DNA of 64,000 bases, taken from the NCBI RefSeq assembly GCF_042159835.1, contig NZ_JBBVGT010000003.1, positions 668,656-732,655 of the forward strand, in the 5' to 3' direction. Positions 43,820-53,494 of the stretch are shown here, piece after piece. The stretch comes from Albibacterium profundi. Its GTDB lineage: Bacteria > Bacteroidota > Bacteroidia > Sphingobacteriales > Sphingobacteriaceae. The stretch's first letter is position 1; each line of letters opens with the position of its first letter. The position numbers and the translations under genes are program-made. Below the pieces are notes generated by a model. That model had not been told where the DNA came from. It saw only the letters and a program-made list of their open reading frames with translations, and did no database searches.

Positions 43820-44965
43820 TTATAAGCCTGTTGTTTTCCAGCTTTTTGAAGCTGCAGATTCAAGAACAGCTTCGCAGACTTTTTGGGTGTCAAAAGCGTC
43901 TTTAAAGTTAGGGGAAAAGTCTTGACCTGACGCTAGGCTTTCAAGAAAATCAGCTGCTTGATGGATGAAACTCTGTTCGTATCCAATACTCAATCCTGGC
44001 ACCCACCATTTATCCATATAGGGCTGATCACCATCCGTAACGTGAATAGAACGCCAACCACGCACTTCAGAGCTATCGGAATGATCAAAAAACTCCAAAC
44101 GGTTCAGATCTTCTAGATCCCAACGAATTGAAGCTTTTTCTCCGTTAATCTCAAAGGTGTAAAATGCTTTATGCCCCCGGGCATAACGCGTTGATTCAAA
44201 TAGACCTAAAGATCCATTATCAAAATGACAGTGAAATATACATGCGTCGTCAATCCCAACGGGCTCCATTTTTCCGGTCACCTGGTGGACGCGTTCCTTT
44301 ATAAAAGTTTCGGTAACAGCTGAAACATCACCAATGCTTCCGTTTAGCCACATGGCCGTGTCAATGCAATGGGCCAGTAGATCACCAGTTACACCCGATC
44401 CAGCAACCTCAGCATCCATACGCCAGTCACTACCACCCTGTTTAACATTGGCATTGATTGTCCAGTCTTGTAAAAAATTAGCACGATAATGGAAGATTCT
44501 GCCTAATTTACCTGATTCTATAATATGCTTAGCAAGTGTTACAGCAGGTAAACGACGATAATTGTACCAAACCATATTTTTAACACCAGACTCTGCGACG
44601 GCGTTAACCATTTCTTCTGACTCCTCCAGCGTCCGAGCCAACGGTTTCTCACAAAAAATCATCTTGCCAGCTTTAGCTGCTGCAATCGATATCTCTGCGT
44701 GCATATCGTTAGGCGTACATATATCAATGGCGTCAATATCATCCCGTGCTATAACAGCTTTCCAGTCGGTTTCATACGACTCGTAGCCCCATTGCTCCGA
44801 AAAGGCCTTTGCTTTTTCTTCATTTCTAGAACAGGCTACTTTCAATACTGGTAGATGCTCTAAATCCGGAAAGAAATTCTTAATTCGGTTATACCCGTTG
44901 GAATGTGTCCTACCCATAAAGCCACAACCAATTAGCCCAATTCTTACTTCTTTTTTCTTTGTCAT
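43820..44965 (-). CDS. Gfo/Idh/MocA family oxidoreductase
   Basis: The start at 44965 (MTKKKEVRIGLIGCGFMG) is preferred over the ATG at 45007, which overlaps the upstream gene. The 381-residue cytosolic protein has the NAD-binding GLIGCGFMGRTHSNGY, the signature CEKPLARTLEE (Lys of the catalytic dyad) and a C-terminal alpha/beta domain with GVTGDLLAHCIDTA. Members in DUF1080-containing sugar loci oxidise or reduce sugars at C3. It is the last gene of the locus that begins with susC. Confidence 0.9.
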   Translation of the reverse strand: MTKKKEVRIGLIGCGFMGRTHSNGYNRIKNFFPDLEHLPVLKVACSRNEEKAKAFSEQWGYESYETDWKAVIARDDIDAIDICTPNDMHAEISIAAAKAGKMIFCEKPLARTLEESEEMVNAVAESGVKNMVWYNYRRLPAVTLAKHIIESGKLGRIFHYRANFLQDWTINANVKQGGSDWRMDAEVAGSGVTGDLLAHCIDTAMWLNGSIGDVSAVTETFIKERVHQVTGKMEPVGIDDACIFHCHFDNGSLGLFESTRYARGHKAFYTFEINGEKASIRWDLEDLNRLEFFDHSDSSEVRGWRSIHVTDGDQPYMDKWWVPGLSIGYEQSFIHQAADFLESLASGQDFSPNFKDAFDTQKVCEAVLESAASKSWKTTGL

Positions 44966-44994
44966 TTTGCGTTTAGAGTTTATCGTTAGAAATT

Positions 44995-46026
44995 TTATTC
45001 GTTCCATCCGTGAGCGCGGCGCACTTTAACCATCTTTTCAAGAATATTGTTCCACGTTTTTTGTTCCTCCATAACTTCGTTCGGGAACATGCATCCATCC
45101 CAGCAAATATGCTTAAATGCTTTCGTCAGGTTTCCATTTTCGTCTCGAAGCCAATAAGCTGCATCGTTTACGATATCCAGTTTCCCCTTTGGGTCATCCG
45201 CTAAACAGTGGCGCCCGGTTTTATCATGCGATCCAGACCCAAACACAGTCCCATCATTTTGTGCGATATGAAAATCTATGGTCCACGGACGCAGTTCTTT
45301 CGTGAGTTTTTTCAATCCTTCGTCCAAAGCCGATCGGTCGTCCCAGTTAAAGTCGTCCGGTAATATTCTATCTTCTGGGCTATTATAGCCTAGTAAATAC
45401 AACAAGGTATGAGCCATATCTGCTTGGAAACCCATATTCGGTCGATCTACTGCTTCTAGTGTTTCAATCATAGCCTTCCAACTATGCATACCTCCCCAAC
45501 AAATTTCCCCCTCGGCAGCTAAGCTTTCATCAAAATCGGCAGCAACATCACAAGCTTCCTTAAAGGTTTGGACAATTGACTTTGAATTATTAACAGGATC
45601 CTTCGCCCACTCGTCTAGATTACTTGCTGAATCAATACGGACAACTGCATTCGATCGGACACCCAGTTCACGAAGTTTTTGGCCAAACTCAGTAGATTTA
45701 CGTACTGCATCAATAAATACCAATCGACTCTCCTTTGTCCCCATAGCCGATCCCGACCAAATCGGGGCAACCAATGTTCCTATTTTAAGATTCAATCCAG
45801 CTATCTTATCAGCTAGGCGTTTAATGCCATCATCGCTCATATCCAGATCAATATGCGGATCAAAGAGTCCAATATCGACACCATCGAACTTTATTCCTTC
45901 AAACTCGGCAGCTGCCGTCTTCTCAAGCATCGTATCAAAAGAAATAACAGGCTCTGAATCCGGGCCTTTTCCCACGATACCTGGCCAAGTAGCGTTGTGT
46001 AATTTGGGGTAATTAAAGTCATTCAT
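44995..46026 (-). CDS. Sugar phosphate isomerase/epimerase-like TIM-barrel protein
   Basis: The 343-residue protein belongs to the xylose-isomerase-like TIM-barrel group: FDGVDIGLFDPHID near the N-terminus, GEICWGGMHSWKAM (metal-ligand Glu and His), NMGFQADMAHTLLYL (Asp/His) and TIDFHIAQNDG. Relatives in loci with Gfo/Idh and DUF1080 genes include 3-keto-glycoside lyases/hydratases and keto-sugar isomerases. It lies 12 nt from the cupin gene and 29 nt from the dehydrogenase gene. There is no signal peptide, so it acts in the cytosol. Confidence 0.83.
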   Translation of the reverse strand: MNDFNYPKLHNATWPGIVGKGPDSEPVISFDTMLEKTAAAEFEGIKFDGVDIGLFDPHIDLDMSDDGIKRLADKIAGLNLKIGTLVAPIWSGSAMGTKESRLVFIDAVRKSTEFGQKLRELGVRSNAVVRIDSASNLDEWAKDPVNNSKSIVQTFKEACDVAADFDESLAAEGEICWGGMHSWKAMIETLEAVDRPNMGFQADMAHTLLYLLGYNSPEDRILPDDFNWDDRSALDEGLKKLTKELRPWTIDFHIAQNDGTVFGSGSHDKTGRHCLADDPKGKLDIVNDAAYWLRDENGNLTKAFKHICWDGCMFPNEVMEEQKTWNNILEKMVKVRRAHGWNE

Positions 46027-46038
46027 CTTGTTAAATTT

Positions 46039-47253
46039 TTATAGTTCTAAATCTGGATTATCGGGTCCAAAATGCTTTAGCATGACAATCGGGTCGTATG
46101 CAGACAGGTTTGTGATTTGAACGCCGTTTCTAGCTGCCTGCTCACTCACGAAGAATTCATCATTCGTTAGTTGTCCATATCGAATTAATGCAGGAGTTTC
46201 AACATTCCACACTCCCATTTTTCCGTGACCCTGCATCATAATCATTCCATACGCAGCGCTATCTTTAATGGTTACCGTAGCTCCAGGGAGAACCGTTAAC
46301 TCCTTCGCACTAAATGCAGACGATTTATAGCAAATCCAATTTTCAATATAGCCTTCGCTTTGCATCTCATCCATCGGTTTAACCGGCTTAGGCGCCATAA
46401 AGCGATTCTGCATCATATTTGGATCTACATTGAGCTCCCAATCGATCACATCAACAAGCGCATCAAAATTTCCCCTGTCTTTTGCAGGCGTTCCATTCCA
46501 TAAAAGGTCTTCAGGGATAATCGCTTCATTCACTAAGGATTGATACATTGCAAAAACATCGGAAGCCTTTTGTGGCTCGTATGTACACATACTTCCTGGC
46601 GCGTGTAGCAATCCCGGTGGCACGTCCCATCCGGTACCGGGATCAAGTTGATATGCCTGAGAGTAACTCGTTATTTTGTTATCCCCTTTTGTAAAGTTCA
46701 CAAGGCACTCTTTGATCTGCTCTTTGCTTGTTCCAGGTGAAATGCCCATAAACGTATACGGAAAATCGCCACCATGATTATTCAGTTGTGGTGGAAAATA
46801 ATAGGCTTCTGGTTTCCCTAATTGCCCTATCAGTGCAGCCTTCTCGTCGTTATGGTGGATATGATGCGGGAGCGGCCCCATATTGTCAAAGAATTTTGAA
46901 TACATTGGCCAACTTTCATATTCATTCCACAGTCGATCTCCTATTAATTGACCCTTCAGTTCGGTAACTGCGTCCTTTAATAAAATCTGCTCAGTCTTTG
47001 ATCCATCTGAATAGGCTATTGCACTCAAACCCTCATGTTCTCCAGTCAGCGGCCCATTCTTAGCGGGGGTTGTCGATGAGAGCCATCGCTCATCGATCCC
47101 CCCACGTTCACCACCTAGTACGTAATAATCATCCGGATGGAGTTTGATTCTCCTTCCGGGCACACAAAAAGATCGCGGCACCCAAGTGGGAGTTAGTCTT
47201 AATATCCCTTCTCCTTGCTCTAGCGCCTTATTGGCAATCTCAAAACTATTCAT
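46039..47253 (-). CDS. Cupin protein resembling mannose-6-phosphate isomerase
   Basis: The 404-residue protein contains GPLPHHIHHNDEKAALIG, a His/Glu-rich metal site like that of type I phosphomannose isomerases, followed by PPGLLHAPGSMCTYEPQKASD (the second His site), and a C-terminal cupin strand set (TVLPGATVTIKD, MIMMQGHGKMGVW). I recognise it as a recurrent family next to DUF4432 and TIM-barrel isomerases in Bacteroidota. Its likely role is a cytosolic aldose-ketose or keto-sugar isomerase; the substrate is unknown. Gaps to both neighbours are 12-15 nt. Confidence 0.7.
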   Translation of the reverse strand: MNSFEIANKALEQGEGILRLTPTWVPRSFCVPGRRIKLHPDDYYVLGGERGGIDERWLSSTTPAKNGPLTGEHEGLSAIAYSDGSKTEQILLKDAVTELKGQLIGDRLWNEYESWPMYSKFFDNMGPLPHHIHHNDEKAALIGQLGKPEAYYFPPQLNNHGGDFPYTFMGISPGTSKEQIKECLVNFTKGDNKITSYSQAYQLDPGTGWDVPPGLLHAPGSMCTYEPQKASDVFAMYQSLVNEAIIPEDLLWNGTPAKDRGNFDALVDVIDWELNVDPNMMQNRFMAPKPVKPMDEMQSEGYIENWICYKSSAFSAKELTVLPGATVTIKDSAAYGMIMMQGHGKMGVWNVETPALIRYGQLTNDEFFVSEQAARNGVQITNLSAYDPIVMLKHFGPDNPDLEL

Positions 47254-47268
47254 AATTTTCTCTATAGG

Positions 47269-48324
47269 TTAATTTTTGTTTATTAGTGTTTCCATTTCAT
47301 GCAGGTCGGTCAATACCTCAAGTTCTAAGTGGTACATTCTTTTTTCTCCTGGATTTAGAAATATCAGTGTATTATCTTTACGTGCAGCAGCTTGTCCCTT
47401 CGGCACATTCGTACCTGGCTCAAGTCCGGTCACATATTCCCCAGGCCCCCAGTGTTGCCAATTCGTTAACCAGGGTAACTGATTTTTTTCGAATCGTAAT
47501 AAAGCTGCAATACCTAAATTTGGATTCGCAATTCCACATACACATTGTCCGGATGCATCCGCTTCAATATCAATAAAAACGGCCTCCTCACCTCCAGCGC
47601 GATGGTCATCCATAGGATCTGGACATTTGCGAAAGTCATTTCCCATCTTAAATATCTTAGCGGCTCCAGCCTTTTCTCTAGGTTTCCAAGAGCCTTCCCA
47701 TAAAATATTCGCACCTCTGTCTACCAAGGGCCATCCAAAATTAAAGTGATAAAGCAACATGTGTGGAGCAGGACTATTTCCTACGTTAGTCACCTCGTCA
47801 TGAATATGGATCACCGGTTGTCCAAGTGTTCCCGAAATGGTACGTTTCAGCTCATATTGTTGCCCTAAAGCCTGAGTCTGTTTCATTCGGCCGACAATCC
47901 GCATATCCAATAGTCCTTTCTTCGGATCTGGTTGAATTATCGACTCAATTTCTGCTGGCATTGAACTAATCGAACCATGAAGCCCTCTGTCTCCATATTC
48001 GTCCGACTCCGGTCCTCCGATATGATCCAACCCACAGGTTGTAAGTAAACCACCGCCGAAACTATTCAGCCAATCGGTTCCCTTCGTAGCGTTCGCTCGC
48101 TGAACACCGAGGTGGCTCAGCCAAGCCAGGCTATTCTGGTTGTAAAACGCATCTGCAATATCCATGGCACGGTCGATGACAACTTTATATCGCAGTCCAG
48201 AACCGGTATTAACCCACGCAATCCGACTACCTCTTCCGTTTCCATTATCAAGAACAGAAGTTTCAATCCCACCTACTTGAGCAGGGTTAGATATCTTGGA
48301 ATGCCAGTTTCTATTTTCCAGAAT
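47269..48324 (-). CDS. DUF4432 (aldose 1-epimerase-like) protein with non-ATG start
   Basis: The first ATG (48165) falls in the middle of the conserved DRAMDIADAFYNQ segment. In-frame sequence upstream encodes the family N-terminus (NWHSKISNPAQVGGIETSVL, then IAWVNTGSGLRYKVVIDR) back to a TGA, with no ATG, GTG or TTG. The candidate start is ATT at 48324, 6 nt after AAGGAG (48336-48331), or CTG at 48321; this gives 351 residues, the usual length. Alternatively a one-base insertion in GGAAAATAG separates an ATG at 48343 from the frame. The fold is a galactose-mutarotase-like beta-sandwich, probably converting or binding keto-sugars. Confidence 0.75.
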   Translation of the reverse strand: MLENRNWHSKISNPAQVGGIETSVLDNGNGRGSRIAWVNTGSGLRYKVVIDRAMDIADAFYNQNSLAWLSHLGVQRANATKGTDWLNSFGGGLLTTCGLDHIGGPESDEYGDRGLHGSISSMPAEIESIIQPDPKKGLLDMRIVGRMKQTQALGQQYELKRTISGTLGQPVIHIHDEVTNVGNSPAPHMLLYHFNFGWPLVDRGANILWEGSWKPREKAGAAKIFKMGNDFRKCPDPMDDHRAGGEEAVFIDIEADASGQCVCGIANPNLGIAALLRFEKNQLPWLTNWQHWGPGEYVTGLEPGTNVPKGQAAARKDNTLIFLNPGEKRMYHLELEVLTDLHEMETLINKN

Positions 48325-48429
48325 GCTTCGCTCCTTTCTTCATAATTCCCATTTGGTATGACAATATAAATTTCTATTTGAAATTGACCGTCATGCGGTG
48401 TCCTGCACCCATCCGTTAGGCAAGACGGT

Positions 48430-49230
48430 TTAGTCAACTTGCTTCACTCGGAAGCTGCGGTATTCTACTTTCATCGGAGGACCCACGTGGATTTGTATGC
48501 CCAATAAGCCGCTGGCCATGAAGTTTTTCTCATCCTTATCCGTAACGTCACTCATCAATACGCCATTTATATAATGCTGTAGGCGATTGCCGTTAGCAAT
48601 GATGTGAATCTCATTCCAATCTTCAGAGTTAATTAGCGTTTTAAGGGAATCGGAAGAACCCAAAGAAGATTCAATGCGTCGAGCCGTCCATGCATTATTT
48701 TCAACTGTTGCATCTTCTGACGGTTCAATGACGGCCTGTTCTCCACGATAAGCTAAGGTCGTTCTTTTTCGTTCCTCATAGTTCTGCCCCGTGTAATTAT
48801 TCATCCCGTCGATATCAGCCTGATAGCCCTTAAGTGCAAAAGGAACATCCGTAACGGTTTCACTCCGGTAGTTGATTCCACTATTACCTTTTTCCGTAAT
48901 CCTAAACTCCGCCTTCAGCTCGAAGTTACCTAACTCCCCACCTTTCCAAGTAAGGAATGTATTATTTTCTAAAGGTGGTGTAGAAGCGGTGGTTACACCA
49001 ATAAGCACTCCATTTTCAATCCGCCAGTAGGCCGGATCCCCCTCCCAATTATCTAAGGTCCCTCCCTCAAACAGATCAACAAAGCCACTGCTATCAACTC
49101 CGTCTTCTTTATTTTTTTCCTCTTGTCCGTTCGAATGCGTGTTACAGCTCACGAGCACAAAAATGAAACTAACATGAAGTAGCCGGAGCCACCAACGTCG
49201 AAAAAAAAAGGTACTTTTTAAATTAGTCAT
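48430..49230 (-). CDS. DUF1080 (3-keto-disaccharide hydrolase family) lipoprotein
   Basis: The 266-residue protein has a lipoprotein signal (hydrophobic stretch ending LVSC, Cys29), an acidic linker, and a DUF1080 domain (LFEGGTLDNWEGDPAYWRI, ELKAEFRITEKGNSGINYRS, RLQHYINGVLMSDV). It is surface- or periplasm-anchored and probably cleaves 3-keto-glycosides. It lies 22 nt after the cytochrome gene in the SusCD operon. It is a different subtype from the gene at 584-1318, with a longer insert around GYQADIDGMNNYTGQNY. Confidence 0.88.
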   Translation of the reverse strand: MTNLKSTFFFRRWWLRLLHVSFIFVLVSCNTHSNGQEEKNKEDGVDSSGFVDLFEGGTLDNWEGDPAYWRIENGVLIGVTTASTPPLENNTFLTWKGGELGNFELKAEFRITEKGNSGINYRSETVTDVPFALKGYQADIDGMNNYTGQNYEERKRTTLAYRGEQAVIEPSEDATVENNAWTARRIESSLGSSDSLKTLINSEDWNEIHIIANGNRLQHYINGVLMSDVTDKDEKNFMASGLLGIQIHVGPPMKVEYRSFRVKQVD

Positions 49231-49252
49231 AATGTATTAGGATAAACGGTAT

Positions 49253-51934
49253 TTACTTATAGACTTCATGCTCTTCGTCGCCACCAGCCATCAAGTAAGC
49301 AATCAAGTCTTTTAATTCATTTTCATTCAGAACATTAATAGTTCCGGGCGGCATAACAGACACCTTAGCCATTTTCACATCGACCACATCTTCTTTCGCT
49401 ATTTCTTTCAACACCTGTGGTGCATAAGGATTTTGAGATATTGTATAAACGTTCTCGTCTTCATCCATTAGTTTCCCTAAGATAGAAGTTCCATCCTTAA
49501 GAGAAAAAACTTTTGACGCATATTGGTCAGATATTACTTCATTAGGTTCGATAATCGCTTCCAACATATCTTTAGCTGAAAACCTAGTACCCAACTGTGT
49601 TAAATCCGGACCAATGGAACCTCCTTCACCTTTCATGGAATGACAAGACTTACAACGAATGGCTGAAAACAACATCATTCCCTGCTCGTAGTCTCTTTCA
49701 CCAGAATCTGCTTCTACTATCTCTACAGCTTCCTCCATCTCCCATCCCCGTCCTGGTCCCTTAGGCCCCTCTTCAGAACTATAGAGCGAAGTTCCTGCTT
49801 GATTTACTAGTGAGTCGCCGGACAATTCATTAAAGTAAGCAAATTTTGATTCAGGAACAAGCTTAAGAGCCTCTTGTCTGGCTCGGTTAACATAACCAAT
49901 ATAGCTGTTTCCTCCCTTATATCCGAACGCATCGTAAAACCATTTAAAATATTTTTCCCGATTCTCTTCATTCCATCCTGCATTAGCTTTACTTAACACC
50001 GTAGCAAAATAGATTTGTTGAGCCGGTGGCGTTTTTGCGAGCATATTAGCTATGTCTAAGCCATATTGAGGATTTCGCAGAATAAGGTCGGACGACTGTG
50101 TAACAGTCGCCTGGTAGGTCGAGTCATCTTCAGCATGTTCTAGTAAAACCAAGGTTTTATCGACCGCAGCGCTATCCCCCACGTGTACCAATAACTTACT
50201 CAAGCTCCTATTTAGTGAATTCGTCTCCGCCGGGTATATTTCATTTAAATAACTAATGAGGTTACTTGTTGTTGTTTGTTCAGGGTTCCCCATTCGATAA
50301 AGAACCAATTCAACGGCTCGTAAAACATCTATCTGTTTTTCTTCGTCTTGACTGGCAAGATCGATGGTCATCAATTTATTAAGGATCGATGATCGAAGTG
50401 CTGAGTCGCCGCTTCGCGCCATCGCCACCATCGACTGAATAACCGCTTGCACACTACGTTCTTTAAAAGCGCGCTCTTTCCATGTGTCAACCGGCTGATG
50501 TTCTAGCGCAATTCTAGCCGCATAGCGAATATGGCGATCTTTGTTACGCAAATACGGCCAAACGGCGTCTACCGCTTCCGGATGAGAACCAACATGGTAC
50601 TCTTCAAGCTTTCGTCTAACTCGCTGATAAGCATTAAGACCAACATCTCGATCGTCCTTTACTTCGCTGGCAATCTCATTATGATCTTTATGATAAACCC
50701 TGTATAGATCAGATTCGAGCTCCCTTCCACCTGTCAAAAAGTATAGTGCTCCATCTGGCCCAATCACCCCATCAGTAAGAGGCAGCGGTGATCCAGAAAT
50801 AAACTCTTCTGCTTTTCCTTCATACGTTGCACCATCATGTTCCGTTTGTATGGAATAGATAATTCCAAAACTCCAGTCGAATGCCAGTAGGCTCTTTCGA
50901 TATTCCTCCGGAAAGTTAGCTTTGCCAGCGTAGATAAGATTGGTCGGCGAACCTTGTCCCACATTGATCATCGCCGGTAGATTATCAGGATAAGCAGCTG
51001 ACCACTTTCCAGAACCTGTTCTCCAGCCAAACTCTGCTCCACTCGTCACATGTAAGATTCTCGTCGGACGATACCAAGGCATTCCGAAATCCCATTCCAT
51101 ATCCGAATCGTATGCAAATAACTCACCACTCGGATTAAAAGCTATATCAAAAGTATTTCGAAAACCTGCCGCATAGAGCTCCCATTCGGATCCTACTGAA
51201 TCAGTCTTTGCAATCCATCCACCTGGTGCCATCCGATCCGTTGCATGACCCTGCGGATCTTTAATCAGCTGAAACACATTGTCTTCCTGCCAACTTCTTG
51301 GTAAGCGATAACGATCCATTTCCGGAATATCGGTATGATTTCCCGCTACCAGATAGAGCGATTCATTATCCGGGCCTAGGATAATACTATGCGGACCATG
51401 TTCCCCACTACCATCTAAGGCAATCAGCTGCGTGATTTTATCAAACTCATCGTCATGGTCGGTATCCTGAAGTCTATACAGCCCACTCCCTTTCTTAAAC
51501 ACATCATCTCCTCGATGATTGACCATTACGTACAAACTGTTATGCGCCCACAATAATCCTTGGGCATAACCCATCCCTACCTTTTTTTCTAGAGAATCCT
51601 TCGACTGCTTATCTTTTAATGGGAAACGAAGGCTATCTACTTGAATAGGAATACTATCATTACCGATCTCCGGTATTGTTAAGCGATAGAGTGCACCGAA
51701 CTGATCGGAGGCTATCATTCTTCCTTGATCGTCAAAAGTCATCGAAACCCAAGACCCATCTTCGCTTTCCGACGGACTGTAAAGGTGTTCAATTACAAAA
51801 TCAGAAGGCAGTATAAATTTCTCCACCTCGGGGTCAACAGGTTCTTCTGGTTCAGTCTTCTCTTGACAAGCTCCCAATGTTAAAATAAAAGAGATTGTAG
51901 TTAAAATGGCAATGAATTTAGCTTGTACGTGCAT
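49253..51934 (-). CDS. PVC-type heme-binding lipoprotein: beta-propeller, HEAT repeats, cytochrome c
   Basis: The 893-residue protein has a lipobox signal (LTLGACQEK), a glucose/sorbosone-dehydrogenase-like beta-propeller (about residues 40-410, with GLLWAHNSLYVMVNHRG, GEHGPHSIILGPDN and SGAEFGWRTG), an alpha-helical HEAT-like region (about 430-690), and a C-terminal cytochrome c with CKSCH (around residue 760), MPPGTINVLNE as the likely axial-Met loop, and ELKDLIAYLM. It is anchored in the periplasm. It may take electrons from sugar oxidation or bind the substrate. The gene lies between susD and the DUF1080 gene. Confidence 0.85.
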   Translation of the reverse strand: MHVQAKFIAILTTISFILTLGACQEKTEPEEPVDPEVEKFILPSDFVIEHLYSPSESEDGSWVSMTFDDQGRMIASDQFGALYRLTIPEIGNDSIPIQVDSLRFPLKDKQSKDSLEKKVGMGYAQGLLWAHNSLYVMVNHRGDDVFKKGSGLYRLQDTDHDDEFDKITQLIALDGSGEHGPHSIILGPDNESLYLVAGNHTDIPEMDRYRLPRSWQEDNVFQLIKDPQGHATDRMAPGGWIAKTDSVGSEWELYAAGFRNTFDIAFNPSGELFAYDSDMEWDFGMPWYRPTRILHVTSGAEFGWRTGSGKWSAAYPDNLPAMINVGQGSPTNLIYAGKANFPEEYRKSLLAFDWSFGIIYSIQTEHDGATYEGKAEEFISGSPLPLTDGVIGPDGALYFLTGGRELESDLYRVYHKDHNEIASEVKDDRDVGLNAYQRVRRKLEEYHVGSHPEAVDAVWPYLRNKDRHIRYAARIALEHQPVDTWKERAFKERSVQAVIQSMVAMARSGDSALRSSILNKLMTIDLASQDEEKQIDVLRAVELVLYRMGNPEQTTTSNLISYLNEIYPAETNSLNRSLSKLLVHVGDSAAVDKTLVLLEHAEDDSTYQATVTQSSDLILRNPQYGLDIANMLAKTPPAQQIYFATVLSKANAGWNEENREKYFKWFYDAFGYKGGNSYIGYVNRARQEALKLVPESKFAYFNELSGDSLVNQAGTSLYSSEEGPKGPGRGWEMEEAVEIVEADSGERDYEQGMMLFSAIRCKSCHSMKGEGGSIGPDLTQLGTRFSAKDMLEAIIEPNEVISDQYASKVFSLKDGTSILGKLMDEDENVYTISQNPYAPQVLKEIAKEDVVDVKMAKVSVMPPGTINVLNENELKDLIAYLMAGGDEEHEVYK

Positions 51935-51992
51935 AAAAATAATTTAGAAAAGTTTAGGTTATCTGTTTGTGTCAATTAGATCAATTAGTTAA

Positions 51993-53474
51993 TTACCATC
52001 CCTGTGTTTGTTCAAATCCATTTAAACGAACCTCGCGTTCCGGTATCGGGAAAAGCAATTTAAATGCTTGGATATTATAAGAGGCATCACTCAAGCGAGA
52101 AAGCCGACCTTTCTCTTCGTTGCCATGCTCGGTCATTACTTCAATTGCCTCACCACTACGTAACAGTTGAAACCAACGGTGATTTTCAAATGCTAGCTCC
52201 ACACGTTGTTCATGATGCACGGCATCCCTGAATAGATCTTTGGACAATCCGGATAGCGGATCAAGGCTCGCGCGTTCTCTCACTTGGTTAAGGTACGTGT
52301 GCGGATCACCCACACCCAGTTCATTTGATGCCTCTGCAAGCATTAACAAGACATGCGAATAGCGGTAAACTGGCCAATTTTCATTTGCCCTGCCGTCCTC
52401 TAAAAAGGGAGGGTGATAGAACTTCTTTATAAAAGGAATACTGCCGTCAAAGGCTTCAGCTTCCTCAAAGGAACTGTTGGAGGGGTCGGTAAACATAGCG
52501 ATCGACTCATCCTTCCGAAGATCACCTTCTTCGTAGGCATCTACCATACTTGGAGTTGGGATATTACTACCACCCAAATTACCATTATAGCCGGTCAGCT
52601 GAACCTTAGCGTTTCGAGGACCGAACATAAAGATAAAATTACTTGCTTCAGATTGTAGTGCGGCATCATATTGTATAGCAAATACAGACTCTGAATTATT
52701 CTTTGTAGCCGGATCGAAATTGTCTCCATAGTCAGGCACAAGCGAATAGTTCATAGAAGCAACCTGATTTAAGGCTGATACTGCAGACTGATAATCCTTC
52801 CTCGTCAAGTAAACCTCGCCCAACAAGGTAAGAGCTGCACCTTTTGTTGCGCGACCAATTTCGTTGTCTTCATACGCTTCAGGAAGATTATCAGAGGCAA
52901 ATGTCGCATCCGCTATAATCTGTGCATAGACCTCATCGACGCTTGCCCGTCCCTCACTAAATGCCGCTTCAGGGTCAGAAATCTCATGGACCACCAAAGG
53001 AACCTCTCCAAACAGTCGCACTAAATGAAAATACTGCAAAGCCCTTAAGAATTTTGCCTCACCCAAATACCGATTTTTGAGCCCTTCGTCTGAGAACTCT
53101 ACTACATCCGCCCGATCAACAATAACGTTTGTTTGCTGAATATTACGGTATAGCAACTGCCATATTGTATTCACATAGTTATTTGTAGAGGTAATCAAGA
53201 ATTCATCAATTTCTTCGCGTTGTTGCGCTCCGCGGTCACTCTCATCAAATTGATAATTGGTATTATCAGATCTCATCTCGGTCAGCGCCCAAAAATCGTT
53301 CGTGTATAACTCCTGCAAGGATCCATAAGCACCATTTACCGCGCGTAAAATTTGGCTTCCGTTTTCATAATAATTAGCATCACTTGAAAAGGAATGCGGC
53401 TTCACATCCAAAAGCTTTTTGCAGCCAGCCAGCCCCACAACTAAGCACACCAATATGTAAATTCTAACTTTCAT
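51993..53474 (-). CDS. SusD/RagB family outer-membrane lipoprotein
   Basis: The 493-residue protein has a lipoprotein signal with lipobox LAGC, the SusD N-terminal TPR segments (LDVKPHSFSSDANYYENGSQ, FLRALQYFHLVRLFGEVPLV) and the C-terminal RagB domain with RVELAFENHRWFQLLR. It is the surface glycan-binding lid of the SusC transporter. It begins 20 nt after susC. Confidence 0.95.
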   Translation of the reverse strand: MKVRIYILVCLVVGLAGCKKLLDVKPHSFSSDANYYENGSQILRAVNGAYGSLQELYTNDFWALTEMRSDNTNYQFDESDRGAQQREEIDEFLITSTNNYVNTIWQLLYRNIQQTNVIVDRADVVEFSDEGLKNRYLGEAKFLRALQYFHLVRLFGEVPLVVHEISDPEAAFSEGRASVDEVYAQIIADATFASDNLPEAYEDNEIGRATKGAALTLLGEVYLTRKDYQSAVSALNQVASMNYSLVPDYGDNFDPATKNNSESVFAIQYDAALQSEASNFIFMFGPRNAKVQLTGYNGNLGGSNIPTPSMVDAYEEGDLRKDESIAMFTDPSNSSFEEAEAFDGSIPFIKKFYHPPFLEDGRANENWPVYRYSHVLLMLAEASNELGVGDPHTYLNQVRERASLDPLSGLSKDLFRDAVHHEQRVELAFENHRWFQLLRSGEAIEVMTEHGNEEKGRLSRLSDASYNIQAFKLLFPIPEREVRLNGFEQTQGW

Positions 53475-53494
53475 TTTGAATTGATTTAAATGGT

